A stretch of DNA of 64,000 nucleotides from Pseudanabaena yagii GIHE-NHR1 (GCF_012863495.1 NZ_JAAVJL010000001.1:2042001-2106000), one strand, 5' to 3'. Shown: positions 16,920 through 26,399, counted from the first letter of the stretch. Program-made: numbers and translations. The notes: generated by a model from the sequence alone, not told the origin.

Positions 16920-17915
16920 ATGGAAATCGAAGCTTTGCGATCGCGCCAGTGGTTTAAGCTCATTTGTGGTGCGAGTTATCAACATTTACCCGCCATTCGA
17001 CATTTGGCACAGATCTACACCTTAGCAGGAGCAGATTGCATTGATATGGCTCCCGATCCTGCAACGATCGCGGCGGCAAGGGAGGGAATTGCCGCCGCAC
17101 TCGATTTAGGCGCGACGCGATCGCCCTTAGTGATGGTCAGCTTTAACGATGGTGAAGACCCCCACTTTCGCAAGGCGATTTTTGATCCTGCCCTTTGCCC
17201 CAGCGATTGTCCAAGACCCTGCGAAAAGGTATGTCCCACCACAGCAATCCAGTTTAAGAATGATTACAATGGGGTTATATCAAATCTTTGTTATGGGTGC
17301 GGTCGTTGTTTGCCGCTATGTCCAGTGCAGATTATTCACACTCGCGAACAGGTTTATGTCCCTGAAGATATTTTTGATGAAGTACTTAACCAAAAAGTTG
17401 ATGCGATCGAAATTCATACACAGCCCAACCGCACTCAAGAATTTGCTGCATTTTGGCAACGCCTAAGTCCGATCATCCCCAAGCTCCAATTGATGGCGGT
17501 CAGTTTCCCCGATAGCGAAAATTTACGGGATTATCTCATATCGCTAATCGCAGGAATGCAACCTCAGCCGCGATCGCTAATCTGGCAAACCGATGGTAGA
17601 CCCATGAGTGGTGATATCGGTGATGGGGCAACGAGGGCAGCCCTACAACTGGGGCGAAAAGTATTGGACTTTCAGTTACCCCTTGGCTTTGTGCAACTCG
17701 CAGGGGGAACCAATGCCAGCACCGTTCCCAAACTACGCCAAGCGAATATTCCCGTCGCGGGAGTCGCCTATGGCAGCTATGCTCGGAAAATCGTGATGGA
17801 TTTTCTCGAAAGTCGTAGTGAAGAAATACCCGATCGCCTTGAGGAACATCCCTGCTTACTCTGGCAAGCCGTAGCGATCGCCAAACAATTAGTTTCCCAA
17901 ATCAAACAAAACTGA
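16920..17915 (+). CDS. ldpA: Light-dependent period protein LdpA, iron-sulfur protein
   Basis: A 331-aa iron-sulfur protein. Two cysteine clusters, CPSDCPRPCEKVCP and CYGCGRCLPLCP, can hold two 4Fe-4S centres, as in LdpA of Synechococcus, which relays cellular redox or light state to the circadian clock. The rest is a TIM-barrel-like section with a C-terminal VAGVAYGSYARK motif. The ATG at 16920 fits homologues better than a TTG 21 bases upstream. Downstream is a hairpin that includes its stop codon. Assignment to LdpA is by recall of the family and is fairly firm. Confidence 0.82.
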   Translation: MEIEALRSRQWFKLICGASYQHLPAIRHLAQIYTLAGADCIDMAPDPATIAAAREGIAAALDLGATRSPLVMVSFNDGEDPHFRKAIFDPALCPSDCPRPCEKVCPTTAIQFKNDYNGVISNLCYGCGRCLPLCPVQIIHTREQVYVPEDIFDEVLNQKVDAIEIHTQPNRTQEFAAFWQRLSPIIPKLQLMAVSFPDSENLRDYLISLIAGMQPQPRSLIWQTDGRPMSGDIGDGATRAALQLGRKVLDFQLPLGFVQLAGGTNASTVPKLRQANIPVAGVAYGSYARKIVMDFLESRSEEIPDRLEEHPCLLWQAVAIAKQLVSQIKQN

Positions 17916-17942
17916 AAGTACTGCTTCGCAGTACTTTCAGTT
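17910..17942 (+). terminator. Hairpin terminator of ldpA (includes stop codon)
   Basis: Arms aactgaaagtactgc around TTC; the TGA stop of ldpA (17913-17915) lies in the left arm. Followed by a short A/T-rich tract and then the start of the R3H gene 35 bp further on. Confidence 0.65.
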
Positions 17943-17976
17943 ATAAAACCTAACCGTAAAACCTTTAAAAAGCCTA

Positions 17977-19725
17977 ATGGACTCCATCCGCAAGCAAGTT
18001 ACAGACAACCTCGATCAACTCCTCGATATTCTGCCACCACGCATCAAAAACAGTCTTGAACTCTGCGGCGGGTTAGAACAACTTGTCGAAATTGTGATGG
18101 ACTTGGGCAGATTGCCAGAAGCAAGGTATTTTGACAGTACTAAATATTTAACCGATGACCCAATTACCAAAGAAGATTTAGCACATTGTGTCAAACAGGT
18201 TGGGGAATTTGGCGGTGATAATCGTGCAGGTATTGAGCGCACCCTCCACCGCATCAGCGCCATCCGCAACCGCAAAGGCGAAATTATCGGCTTAACCTGT
18301 CGCGTCGGTCGGGCAGTCTATGGCACGATCGCCATGATTCGCGACTTAGTGGAAACAGGCAAATCAATTTTACTGCTCGGCAAACCGGGGATGGGCAAAA
18401 CTACGGCTCTGCGCGAAATTGCCCGTGTCCTTGCCGATGACCTCAATAAGCGCGTCGTCATTATCGACTCATCCAATGAAATCGCAGGCGATGGCGATAT
18501 TCCCCATCCTGCGATCGGGCGCGCAAGAAGAATGCAAGTCTCCCAGCCCGAATTGCAGCATCAAGTGATGATCGAGGCAGTAGAAAACCATATGCCCGAA
18601 GTGATCGTCATCGATGAAATTGGCACAGAACTCGAAGCCCTCGCCGCCAGAACGATCGCCGAGCGGGGTGTGCAGTTAGTCGGCACAGCCCACGGCAATC
18701 AACTTGCTAATTTAATCAAAAATCCTACACTTTCGGACTTGATCGGCGGGATTCAGTCCGTCACCCTCGGTGATGAAGAAATGCGGCGGCGCGGTTTGCC
18801 CCAAAAGAGCATTCTCGAACGCAAGGCGCAACCCACCTTTGATATTGCTGTAGAAATGTGGGAGCGTTATCGTTGGGCAGTGCATAGTGATGTCGCGGGA
18901 ACCATTGATATGCTCCTGCGCGATCGCGACCCCGGGCGACAAATTCGCTCGGTTAGTGATGGGGGTGAAGTGACCACCACCGAGGAAAAGCCGAAAAACC
19001 CCGAAGTTGTCAAGAATCCTGTAGTTAAGGGTTGGCGCGCATCGGGCAGAATGAAGCCCATTCCCCTCGATCCACAGGTGCAACCCCATGTTGAAATTGC
19101 AGACTTAACAAGCAAGTTAACCAGTAGTCCTAGCAATATCAGTAGCCCCAATATCAATGAGGAAGAGGAAGAAGCTAACGATCTGGCAAATGTTTATGGA
19201 GCAATGCAAGAACGCTTCGGGACGCTCTATGTCTATCTCTATGGAGTCAGCCGCCATCAAACTGAGCAGGTAATTCAATCAATTAATTTACCGATCGAAG
19301 TCACCAAGGATCTCGATGAGGCGGATATTGTGTTGGCATTGCGATCGCAAATTCGTACTAGTTCCAAAGTGCGTCAAGTTGCCGAGGCACGTCAAATCCC
19401 GATTCACGCAATTAAAACCAGCACCCTACCTCAAATCAATCGTGCGCTCAGACGGATCTTGCATATCGATGAAAGCCCTGCCGATACAATTACTGACTTG
19501 AATATGTTTGCCTATGGCGACTCCGAAGACGAAATCGAAGCCCTCGAAGAAACTCGCCTCGCCGTTGAGCAAATCGTCATCCCTAAAGGTCAGCCCGTCG
19601 AGCTACTCCCCCGTTCATCGGTAATTCGCCGAATGCAACATGAACTTGTCGAACATTATCAACTGCGATCGGAAAGCTACGGCTCCGAACCCAATCGCCG
19701 TTTACGCATATTTCCAAATTCATAA
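17977..19725 (+). CDS. AAA-type ATPase with R3H domain (ycf45-like)
   Basis: A 582-aa protein. The ATPase domain (about residues 90-310) has Walker A LLLGKPGMGKTTALREIARV, Walker B VIVIDEIGTE and an AHG/NQL-type sensor section, similar to SpoIIIAA and the plastid-genome ycf45 product. The C-terminal 60 residues, with VIRRMQHELVEHYQLRSES, form an R3H single-stranded nucleic-acid-binding domain. Between them is a low-complexity linker (about 330-400) and a second domain. The role is unknown; RNA or ssDNA binding with ATP use is inferred. It is in the same direction as ldpA and ends in paired terminators before the convergent small secreted protein. Confidence 0.85.
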   Translation: MDSIRKQVTDNLDQLLDILPPRIKNSLELCGGLEQLVEIVMDLGRLPEARYFDSTKYLTDDPITKEDLAHCVKQVGEFGGDNRAGIERTLHRISAIRNRKGEIIGLTCRVGRAVYGTIAMIRDLVETGKSILLLGKPGMGKTTALREIARVLADDLNKRVVIIDSSNEIAGDGDIPHPAIGRARRMQVSQPELQHQVMIEAVENHMPEVIVIDEIGTELEALAARTIAERGVQLVGTAHGNQLANLIKNPTLSDLIGGIQSVTLGDEEMRRRGLPQKSILERKAQPTFDIAVEMWERYRWAVHSDVAGTIDMLLRDRDPGRQIRSVSDGGEVTTTEEKPKNPEVVKNPVVKGWRASGRMKPIPLDPQVQPHVEIADLTSKLTSSPSNISSPNINEEEEEANDLANVYGAMQERFGTLYVYLYGVSRHQTEQVIQSINLPIEVTKDLDEADIVLALRSQIRTSSKVRQVAEARQIPIHAIKTSTLPQINRALRRILHIDESPADTITDLNMFAYGDSEDEIEALEETRLAVEQIVIPKGQPVELLPRSSVIRRMQHELVEHYQLRSESYGSEPNRRLRIFPNS

Positions 19726-19737
19726 TGTCCATTCCCT

Positions 19738-19780
19738 TATGGGTTGAGAGTTGTTGCCATGCAGCAACTCTCAACCCATA
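19738..19780. terminator. Hairpin terminator between convergent genes
   Basis: Arms of 20 bp with one mismatch (tatgggttgagagttgttgc) around CAT, directly after the R3H gene. Confidence 0.7.
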
Positions 19781-19784
19781 AAAC

Positions 19785-19815
19785 TTTAGAGGCAGTGCTA
19801 AGCACTGCCTCTAAA
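19785..19815. terminator. Second hairpin terminator between convergent genes
   Basis: Perfect 14-bp arms tttagaggcagtgc around TAA with an A-run after it; likely serves the leftward small secreted protein gene. Confidence 0.65.
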
Positions 19816-19858
19816 AAATAGTCTCAACACAAAAAACTCTATTAGGGTAATTAACCGA

Positions 19859-20311
19859 TTACCACAAAGCGGGGACAGGCGCAGCAGGTACTGCGGCTGG
19901 AGTCTCTACTCTAGGAGCAGGAACAGCAGGGGCTGGCTCTTCAGGAGCAGCACAACCATTAAATCCTTCAGCAAGTAACGACGAGCAATAGGAAGATGGC
20001 AAATCACGGGTGCGAATCGTCGCATCACTAAGAGTTTGCAAATCCATCATTTCCCGATGAATTGCTCGCATCGCATTCGATTGACGTTCCATCCATTGAT
20101 CCCTAAATGTAGTTTGAAAATAGGCATCAGGTAAATTAGGATCAGAGGTCATATCCAAAACTTTGTTCTGTACCTGAGGATAGGTAGCAGGAAAGTTTCG
20201 AGGATATTCATCCTGATCGGTAAGTCGGGGATCGGCAAGAGCTGCACCACTAGCCAGCAGCGTTGATGCTACAACCAGTGACGGAGCAAGCCAAGAGAAC
20301 CGAGTACTCAT
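19859..20311 (-). CDS. Small exported protein, unknown
   Basis: A 150-aa protein with a signal peptide (hydrophobic WLAPSLVVASTLLASGAALA, predicted cleavage after ALA). I take the ATG at 20311; a GTG at 20329 would add MRMCIY ahead. The mature part has two cysteines (YCSSLLAEGFNGC) that may form a disulfide and an alanine/proline-rich tail (PAPAVPAPRVETPAAVPAAP). No family recognised. It is probably periplasmic. It faces the R3H gene, and its upstream region is shared with the divergent pyrE. Confidence 0.75.
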   Translation of the reverse strand: MSTRFSWLAPSLVVASTLLASGAALADPRLTDQDEYPRNFPATYPQVQNKVLDMTSDPNLPDAYFQTTFRDQWMERQSNAMRAIHREMMDLQTLSDATIRTRDLPSSYCSSLLAEGFNGCAAPEEPAPAVPAPRVETPAAVPAAPVPALW

Positions 20312-20567
20312 ATAAATACACATCCTCACAGTTGGACGCTGACTAATGTAGCAGATCCAGCCATAAATTGACGGGTTTCAAAAAAGAGAAACACCAAATT
20401 CCTGTTACGGAGGGATTCGCAACCTTATAAACTAAAAAAAAGGTATTGCTAAATTTAGACAAGGATGGACGGCGCAATGCACCGTCCATCCTTACCAAAA
20501 TATTTTAGGACTACCAAAACAAGCATCTAAAAAATCAAAATCTCAGTACAAAACCCAAGCAAAAATT

Positions 20568-21131
20568 GTGGAACATTCAAATCGCGAAAAGTTACTAGAC
20601 CTATTTTGTCGCCTTGCCTATAAAAGTGGTGACTTTACATTGTCTTCTGGGCAAAAAAGTACATATTACATCAATGGCAAGCTGGTAACATTGCATCCCT
20701 TTGGGGGACTATGGACAGGGCAAGTCCTGTTATCAATGTTGCCAGAAGGCACAGGGGCAGTGGCTGGTTTGACCCTAGGTGCTGATCCAATCGTGAGTGC
20801 AGTTAGCGTCGTTTCTGCTTACGAAAACAAGCCAATTCCTGCTTTGATCATCCGCAAACAGCCTAAAGGGCATGGGACAGGCGCATGGATTGAGGGACCA
20901 GAACTTGCGCCTAATACCAATGTGGTAGTGCTGGAGGATGTGGTGACAACAGGAAAATCAGCCTTGCTGGCTGTCGAGAAATTGCGTGATGCAGGCTATA
21001 AGGTGACCCATGTATTGACATTGGTCGATCGCCAACAGGGTGGTGCTGAGCTATACGCAAAGGAAGGTTTACAATTTGGTGCAGTATTTGATATTGGCGA
21101 AATTCAAAGCTATGCCAAGGGGATTAGTTAA
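20568..21131 (+). CDS. pyrE: Orotate phosphoribosyltransferase
   Basis: A 187-aa enzyme converting orotate and PRPP to OMP in pyrimidine synthesis. The PRPP-binding signature VVVLEDVVTTGKSAL is present, as are KSTYYINGKLVTLHP and the flexible-loop lysine region RKQPKGHGTGAWIEG. The start is GTG, the only in-frame start giving the standard N-terminus. It is a single-gene unit ending at a 12-bp hairpin. Confidence 0.94.
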   Translation: MEHSNREKLLDLFCRLAYKSGDFTLSSGQKSTYYINGKLVTLHPFGGLWTGQVLLSMLPEGTGAVAGLTLGADPIVSAVSVVSAYENKPIPALIIRKQPKGHGTGAWIEGPELAPNTNVVVLEDVVTTGKSALLAVEKLRDAGYKVTHVLTLVDRQQGGAELYAKEGLQFGAVFDIGEIQSYAKGIS

Positions 21132-21155
21132 TTACAGCGATTTGCACTGAAAAAC

Positions 21156-21187
21156 AAGCCAATAGTTATCCATGAAACTATTGGCTT
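21156..21187 (+). terminator. Terminator of pyrE
   Basis: Arms aagccaatagtt and complement with a short ATCCATGA loop, 24 bp past the stop. Confidence 0.65.
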
Positions 21188-21377
21188 ATAAACATTAGGG
21201 ACGCACAATAAAATAAGAAACCAATTTTTGTAGTGCAGCTTCACGCTACAAAATTAATACATCGCAGAACCCTTAAGTCTCAGTTAGTTTTTGAAATTTA
21301 TATTTTTGTCTGAGGCAAAATGTAAATTTATAGGTATTAGTTTTATAGCAGTAGCCAGTCATGTTAGGACAAAAACA

Positions 21378-21430
21378 AAAACCGAGAAGAGAGTTGCGGC
21401 GCTTCGCGCCGCAACTCTCTTCTCGGTTTT
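21378..21430. repeat. 25-bp perfect hairpin between pyrE and psb32-like gene
   Basis: Perfect 25-bp arms (aaaccgagaagagagttgcg...) around TTC, one of the longest in the window. It occupies the space just before the Psb32-like start. The 342-bp gap holds only this and the pyrE terminator; no gene is seen. Confidence 0.75.
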
Positions 21431-21473
21431 ATGTCTTACTTATTTAATAAAAAATTTAATTACAGGTTTAAAA

Positions 21474-22232
21474 ATGGTGATGAAAAATTTATTACAGCGT
21501 TTATGGTGCTTTGTCCAAGCATTACCAAAGATCAGCCAAGGATTACAAAGGCTAGGTTTTGGCGCGATCGCTTTATTAATTAGCTTTAATTTATTGATGG
21601 TTCCCGCCTTTGCACTACAGGTCTCTGACATTCCTGATCTTGCAGAGATTAAGACTTTAACAGATCAAACTTGGGTCATTGATGACTCAGAGGTACTGAG
21701 CGCTCTGACCAAAAGCACAATCGCAAACAAAGCAGTAAAACTCGCAGAACAAACTGGCATTGAAGTCCATGTGGTCGCAATTCAGCGCATTGATTTAGGA
21801 CAACCTGCATCCGAGTTCGCCGCCGAATTATTCGACAAATGGTTCCCCACAGAGGCTGAGAAAGCTAATCAAGTATTGCTATTGCTCGCAACGGAAGATC
21901 ATCGTACTGCCATCCAAACTGGCTCTAAGGTGAAGGAAGTCTTACCCGAAAGCATTGCCACCAGTATTGCCGATGAGACGATGCTCTATCCTGCACGCAA
22001 GGCAAATTACAACCAAGCTGTTAATGAAGGAATGTCGCGTTTAGAAGCTGTACTCAAAGGTAATCCTGACCCTGGTGCACCATTATTGGTGGTAGAAGAG
22101 TCAGAGACAAGTAATTACGCAACAAAGGAGGAAACGGAAGCGAGTTCTTCTAATGTAGTTGTCATTCTGCTATTAATTTTGGCGACACTATTACCGATGG
22201 CGACTTATTACTGGCTACAGGGTAAGCCATAA
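21474..22232 (+). CDS. TPM-domain protein, Psb32-like
   Basis: A 252-aa membrane-associated protein. A hydrophobic N-terminal segment (FGAIALLISFNLLMVPAFA) acts as a signal or anchor, followed by a TPM domain (about residues 45-190; VHVVAIQRIDLG, LFDKWFPTEAEKANQVLLLL), and a C-terminal helix VVVILLLILATLLPMATYYW. This matches Psb32 of cyanobacteria, a thylakoid lumen protein linked to photosystem II protection and repair. The reading frame is open further upstream to 21291, but that stretch runs through the hairpin at 21378-21430, so I start at the ATG at 21474 (AGG upstream); another ATG lies at 21480. Confidence 0.82.
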   Translation: MVMKNLLQRLWCFVQALPKISQGLQRLGFGAIALLISFNLLMVPAFALQVSDIPDLAEIKTLTDQTWVIDDSEVLSALTKSTIANKAVKLAEQTGIEVHVVAIQRIDLGQPASEFAAELFDKWFPTEAEKANQVLLLLATEDHRTAIQTGSKVKEVLPESIATSIADETMLYPARKANYNQAVNEGMSRLEAVLKGNPDPGAPLLVVEESETSNYATKEETEASSSNVVVILLLILATLLPMATYYWLQGKP

Positions 22233-22273
22233 GAATTTTGTAACTTAATTTGTGCGGCAAATCTACACCAAAC

Positions 22274-22311
22274 GAATAAAAAAGGAGCGCAAAGCGCTCC
22301 TTTTTTATTCG
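22274..22311. terminator. Bidirectional terminator, contains stop of leftward gene
   Basis: Arms cgaataaaaaaggagcgc and its near complement around AAA. The leftward 825-aa gene ends at 22305 inside the right arm. Confidence 0.75.
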
Positions 22312-24782
22312 TAGATATCCTGTGCCAAATTTGGAGGAGTTACAGCGCGAGTGACTCTAACTTTATGGCTTTCTCTTTGGGTTTGAGCTTCGATCGCGAT
22401 CGCTTCAAATGCGACATCGACACTGCTCAGGGGAATAGAAATATTTGTGCGGGTTTCGATGAACTCCGTATTAGGAACCACACTAAAATCCAATAACCAA
22501 CGGGGACCATCGATAATCGTGCGGGTCTGCAAGTCCTTAATCCAGAACTTAACAAAAAACTTAGGTGCGATCGCAGGTAGGCGTACAGTCACTATCATCG
22601 GTGTACCCGACACAATCTCACCCATAGGCACAATCAATTCAGGAATAGGAACTGTTTCCTGCTCGGAGAGTGGTTGGGGTGAAGATTCCTGAAGATTGCG
22701 GATAGTTTGGGCTGTCTCGGAAAGCGTCGAAGCGATCGCATTGCCAATCGGGAAGTTATTAGGATCAATATTTTCTTCCCAAACATATTCATTTAAAATA
22801 TGTTCAGGAATTTCTGGTTCTGGAGCGAGTAAGCGATCTAGTTCTAGATCAAGTTCGCGATCTAACTCAGCCAGACTTGATTCCTCCGCAATTGTTAGGG
22901 GTGGCTGATCAGGATTGTCAAGATCAATGGATAGCCCCGATAGGTTTTCAGACCCGCTTAAGGGGGCACTGGCAGGCAAGTGATCGAGTAATAATTCCTC
23001 GGTACGCTGACTAGCTTTTTGAGCAGCGATCGCTTCTGCCGATAAGGTTTGAAGTTTATTGAGAAAGCGATTATTGCGATGGCTATCGCGTGAGGATGCA
23101 GGTATATTCTTGAGAGGCGGTAAAGATTGACCTTGAGATTCTAGTTTGGGCTGTTCTAGCAATTCTTCGTAGTCTTGAGGAAGTTCCTCTTCAAAGCTAT
23201 ACAAAAGTTCTGGCTCGTCTCCCTTAGGAACAGAAGCATTATTGGCATTATCTGAAAAATCTGTACGCGCAAACTCCGCTTCGATTTGCTGAAGCTCGTT
23301 CATTTGCACCTGTGGAAAACTCTGCGAATAGTCCTCTGATATTGGAGGATTTTCCAAATTCAAATTTTGAGCAGTAGCTTTATTGGGTAATGGTTGTAAT
23401 GGGGGTAGTGAGACAGACGCTGGAGGATACTGATTCTCTTCTGGTGCTGCCACAGAGGGTTTGGGCTTATTAGATGGCAAAGGCGGCAGACTCAGAGAAG
23501 GAACTGGTTTTGCCTTGGGCTCTGGCTCAGTTGAGAAATTTTCCGTTACTCTAGCTACCTGTGGAAAACTCTGCGGAGATTGTGGATAACTAGAAGGATT
23601 ATCAATTCGAGAAGGAGTAGCAGAACTAGCAGAATCATTATCCTGAGACTGGTATTTCTGCGCTTCCTTAAGCATTTCAGGGAGAACTCGTGATGCAGGA
23701 TAGGAAACAGCGATCGCTTGCTGAGTGATGAATAAATCGCCATACTGCTGAAAGTCTTGCTGTGGATGAATTTGAACCTCTCCAATCAGGACTTGAACTT
23801 CTGATGGCGGAGGAACCACAATTGCATAGGCAAATGGAATCGCTCCTGTTGATGCATTGCGATTAACATTAGCGATCGCATAGCGCTCATGCACCAGCAC
23901 CTCAAGGGTCTGAGGATCTTTGAGACTAACTTCAATTTCACCATGAGTATAAGCATCACCAGTGAGATTAAAGCTATTGTCATCATTGATAATATATTGA
24001 GGCTGTTGCAGGCGCAGTAGGATACGTGGTTGCAGTGGTGATTCACTCTGAAGATCAGCCTGTACATCAGCTAGGGGATCTGGACTTACAAGTTCATCCA
24101 GATTGAGGCGATCGCTAGCAGTTTCGCTCGAAGGCTCTGACTCTTCATTCTCTTCCTCTAGTTCATCATTAAATAGAGCAAACTCCTCAAACATCGATTG
24201 CACGAGTTCGGTGGATCGTTGCTCAGCAATATCTAAAATTGGTGAACTATAACTTAGTGGTTTTGGCTCAGTTTGCTCAATCCCCAAAGCATTAGTGTGG
24301 ATATCATTAGGAAACTCTGAAGGAGTTTCAATATCTTCATCAATATCACTGTCAGGATCACTATATTGCCATTCCGAACCAAATTCGGAAGAAACAGGAA
24401 TTACATCAAACTTAACCGTTCTTTTCCATGGAGGAGTTTCATCCGCATTCCCCAATTCAGGCTCAGCTTGCGCTTCGGTTTGAGTAGGATTAGCCTGTAC
24501 TGAAAGACAGTCAATTTGCCATAGCCCTGGCACAAAATTTGTGTAGGGCATCACGATCAGCAAACCGTCATGACTGAGGCGTTTGACCAGTTTTTGCTGA
24601 AGGGGTTGATGCCTGACATCGGCAAGAGGACGATAGGCGATCGCAATGCCCACTGGCACGTTCGCTAAATTAGAGCGTGCAGCGAGTCTGTACTGCCCTT
24701 CCAAAATCTCAACGGTGGGAGATTCTAGGGGCAACCAGGACTTGTCACCTTTGCGTTGTAACAAAAACTCCCAGTTTTCCAT
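22305..24782 (-). CDS. Large acidic protein with folded ends, unknown
   Basis: An 825-aa protein I do not recognise by name. Residues 1-95 form a compact N-terminal domain (WEFLLQRKGDKSWLPLESPT). Residues 255-375 look like a beta-rich domain (NSFNLTGDAYTHGEIEVSLK), and the last 110 residues (PIPELIVPMGEIVSGTPMIV ... IEAQTQRESHKVRVT) resemble another. The linkers are long, acidic and rich in S, P, E and Q. A QSFPQV motif is repeated. No transmembrane segment is apparent. The two terminal domains look like a pair of related beta-sandwiches, so it may be an adhesive or scaffold protein; this is speculative. Confidence 0.75.
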   Translation of the reverse strand: MENWEFLLQRKGDKSWLPLESPTVEILEGQYRLAARSNLANVPVGIAIAYRPLADVRHQPLQQKLVKRLSHDGLLIVMPYTNFVPGLWQIDCLSVQANPTQTEAQAEPELGNADETPPWKRTVKFDVIPVSSEFGSEWQYSDPDSDIDEDIETPSEFPNDIHTNALGIEQTEPKPLSYSSPILDIAEQRSTELVQSMFEEFALFNDELEEENEESEPSSETASDRLNLDELVSPDPLADVQADLQSESPLQPRILLRLQQPQYIINDDNSFNLTGDAYTHGEIEVSLKDPQTLEVLVHERYAIANVNRNASTGAIPFAYAIVVPPPSEVQVLIGEVQIHPQQDFQQYGDLFITQQAIAVSYPASRVLPEMLKEAQKYQSQDNDSASSATPSRIDNPSSYPQSPQSFPQVARVTENFSTEPEPKAKPVPSLSLPPLPSNKPKPSVAAPEENQYPPASVSLPPLQPLPNKATAQNLNLENPPISEDYSQSFPQVQMNELQQIEAEFARTDFSDNANNASVPKGDEPELLYSFEEELPQDYEELLEQPKLESQGQSLPPLKNIPASSRDSHRNNRFLNKLQTLSAEAIAAQKASQRTEELLLDHLPASAPLSGSENLSGLSIDLDNPDQPPLTIAEESSLAELDRELDLELDRLLAPEPEIPEHILNEYVWEENIDPNNFPIGNAIASTLSETAQTIRNLQESSPQPLSEQETVPIPELIVPMGEIVSGTPMIVTVRLPAIAPKFFVKFWIKDLQTRTIIDGPRWLLDFSVVPNTEFIETRTNISIPLSSVDVAFEAIAIEAQTQRESHKVRVTRAVTPPNLAQDIYE

Positions 24783-24865
24783 GGCGGCGATCGCGAGTTA
24801 AATCGGTAAGGTGTGTTTAGATGCAAATACTAACCCATCTGGGCTGGTATAGCAATTAAACAAGG

Positions 24866-24910
24866 CTTTGAAATATGAGTTTTACCCACGGTAAAACTCA
24901 TATTTCAAAG
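24866..24910 (-). terminator. 20-bp hairpin after DUF4079 gene
   Basis: Perfect arms ctttgaaatatgagttttac around CCACG, starting 3 bases past the DUF4079 stop on the minus strand. Confidence 0.7.
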
Positions 24911-24913
24911 TGT

Positions 24914-25405
24914 CTAGATCGAAAGCCCTAATTTCAAACCTAAAGCCGCATGAACAAACAACAACAGCACGATCGCACTGCCTAGATAAGCATGGGCATT
25001 ACGCAAAAATGGCTTATTACCACCAAATCCAGTGAGGGAGATTGCACCATTGATGGCGAGCAAGGTCAGAACCACTGAGCCTGTGATGAAATGGGGACTC
25101 TCTAGTAGGGGCTTGCCTTGCATCACGAGGGAAAGCAGACCGCCACTGTAGCCCAGAGCGAGGAAAGTAGTCATTAAAGGGGCAACTTTACGATGATCGG
25201 CTTTGTTTTTAATCGCAACTTCGGTATCTGTGACCGTGCGCCCACGCCATCCTGAAATAGCGACAAATGATCCCATCGCAAAGATAACGATCGCCATGAA
25301 AAATGGATGTCCCCAGTGAGTCACTGGTGCAGGAATATTCAGAGCTTTGAATTGATCAGCAATAGGCTGAAGGGATTCAGCCATTTTAGTAGCAAATTCA
25401 GTCAT
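24914..25405 (-). CDS. DUF4079-family membrane protein
   Basis: A 163-aa protein with four hydrophobic segments: PFFMAIVIFAMGSFVAISGW (about 35-53), LMTTFLALGYSGGLLSLVM (about 77-95), HFITGSVVLTLLAINGAI (about 105-123) and AYLGSAIVLLLFVHAALGL (about 139-157). This four-helix form with conserved histidines (H30, H33, H138, H152) matches DUF4079, found in cyanobacteria and plastids, whose function is not settled. The histidines in helices could ligate haem, an inference only. Single-gene unit. Confidence 0.82.
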   Translation of the reverse strand: MTEFATKMAESLQPIADQFKALNIPAPVTHWGHPFFMAIVIFAMGSFVAISGWRGRTVTDTEVAIKNKADHRKVAPLMTTFLALGYSGGLLSLVMQGKPLLESPHFITGSVVLTLLAINGAISLTGFGGNKPFLRNAHAYLGSAIVLLLFVHAALGLKLGLSI

Positions 25406-25527
25406 AGGTTTGTGTATGGCTTGAAGAGACAGTACAAGTAAAAGTTATAAAAATCTTTACAATTTTTAATAATTGTAGCGGTTCTCTGCCATCTAGCTGT
25501 CACCAAACAACGACAAAAGTTTGCTGC

Positions 25528-25560
25528 TTGCAGTGGCGTGGCAAAGCCACGCCACTGCAA
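25528..25560. repeat. 15-bp GC-rich hairpin
   Basis: Perfect arms ttgcagtggcgtggc around AAA, upstream of the DUF4079 gene and downstream of carbonic anhydrase, plausibly a terminator of the latter. Confidence 0.6.
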
Positions 25561-25590
25561 GGCTCTTTACAGCACTTTGCACTCAAAAAA

Positions 25591-25643
25591 ACAAGAAGGA
25601 TTTTGAAAGCGTTGCAAAGCAACGCTTTCAAAATCCTTCTTGT
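25591..25643. repeat. 25-bp hairpin, relative of 10332-10386
   Basis: Perfect arms acaagaaggattttgaaagc plus gttgc around AAA. The core ttttgaaagcgttgc is identical to that at 10341-10357, with different flanks. It lies 31 bp past the carbonic anhydrase stop. Confidence 0.75.
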
Positions 25644-25673
25644 GGTTCGTTTGATCGGTAATTGCTGTATGCC

Positions 25674-26369
25674 CTAATTAATCACCATACTATCGAGGGG
25701 ATCGGATATATCTGTTGTATGCAAAGATGGTTCGGGCAGATCATCAACTAACTGATGCTGTGGCGGTACATAGGAATGGCTCACCGAATCGTAGGCAAGC
25801 ACTTCACCAGTTTCCAGATTGTAGACCCAGCCATAAATATTTAACCGTCCTTGATATAAACGCGATCGCACCAGTGGATAGGTCTTGAGATGATCGATTT
25901 GCGTTAAGACATTTTCCGCACTAGTGATTTCTAATAACTCCTTACTCCGCAAATGGCTATAGTTTTCTTTTACCAAGCGTCGTGTCCCTTCCGCAAGTTT
26001 TAGCCATTCATAGACAATCGGCATTTCTTCTCGCAAATGCTCCAGCTTTAATAAACCATTCATCGCACCGCAGTGGGTATGTCCACAGACAATCACCTGC
26101 TCAATTTCCAACGATTGAATCGCATATTCAATCGTTGCACCTTCCCCGCTCAAGCTACCATAGGGCGGAATAATATTGCCAGCATTCCGCATAATAAACA
26201 GTTCCCCCACATCAGCCTTAGTCAACAGGTTCGGATCAATCCGTGAATCCGAACAGGTAATAAATAAAACTCGCGGTTTCTGTCCCATTCCCAACTTTTC
26301 AAATAGTTCCAAATGGGATGGGAAATGGTTATCCTTAAATTCGCGCAAACCTCTGATTAGTTTTCGCAT
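25674..26369 (-). CDS. Beta-class carbonic anhydrase
   Basis: A 231-aa zinc enzyme interconverting CO2 and bicarbonate. The zinc ligands and catalytic dyad are visible: TCSDSRIDP (Cys, Asp, Arg) and CGHTHCGAMNG (His, Cys). The ATG at 26369 with GAG upstream is chosen. An earlier start at 26477 would translate a truncated repeat element and is improbable. Cyanobacterial beta-CAs act in carboxysomes or elsewhere; the short C-terminus lacks an obvious carboxysomal extension, so placement is not known. Confidence 0.9.
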   Translation of the reverse strand: MRKLIRGLREFKDNHFPSHLELFEKLGMGQKPRVLFITCSDSRIDPNLLTKADVGELFIMRNAGNIIPPYGSLSGEGATIEYAIQSLEIEQVIVCGHTHCGAMNGLLKLEHLREEMPIVYEWLKLAEGTRRLVKENYSHLRSKELLEITSAENVLTQIDHLKTYPLVRSRLYQGRLNIYGWVYNLETGEVLAYDSVSHSYVPPQHQLVDDLPEPSLHTTDISDPLDSMVIN

Positions 26370-26399
26370 AGAAGCTCTTTTACTTATTTTATTTATTAA

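Noticed and set aside
21291-21473. Upstream extension of the Psb32-like gene
   Set aside because: It would translate a 25-bp hairpin; a signal-peptide-like start lies at 21474.
23310-23589. TGTGGAAAA and TGTGGATAA matches inside the 825-aa gene
   Set aside because: Three DnaA-like boxes occur where the repeated motif QSFPQV is encoded and on far wider spacing than at oriC; coincidence with coding repeats is likely.
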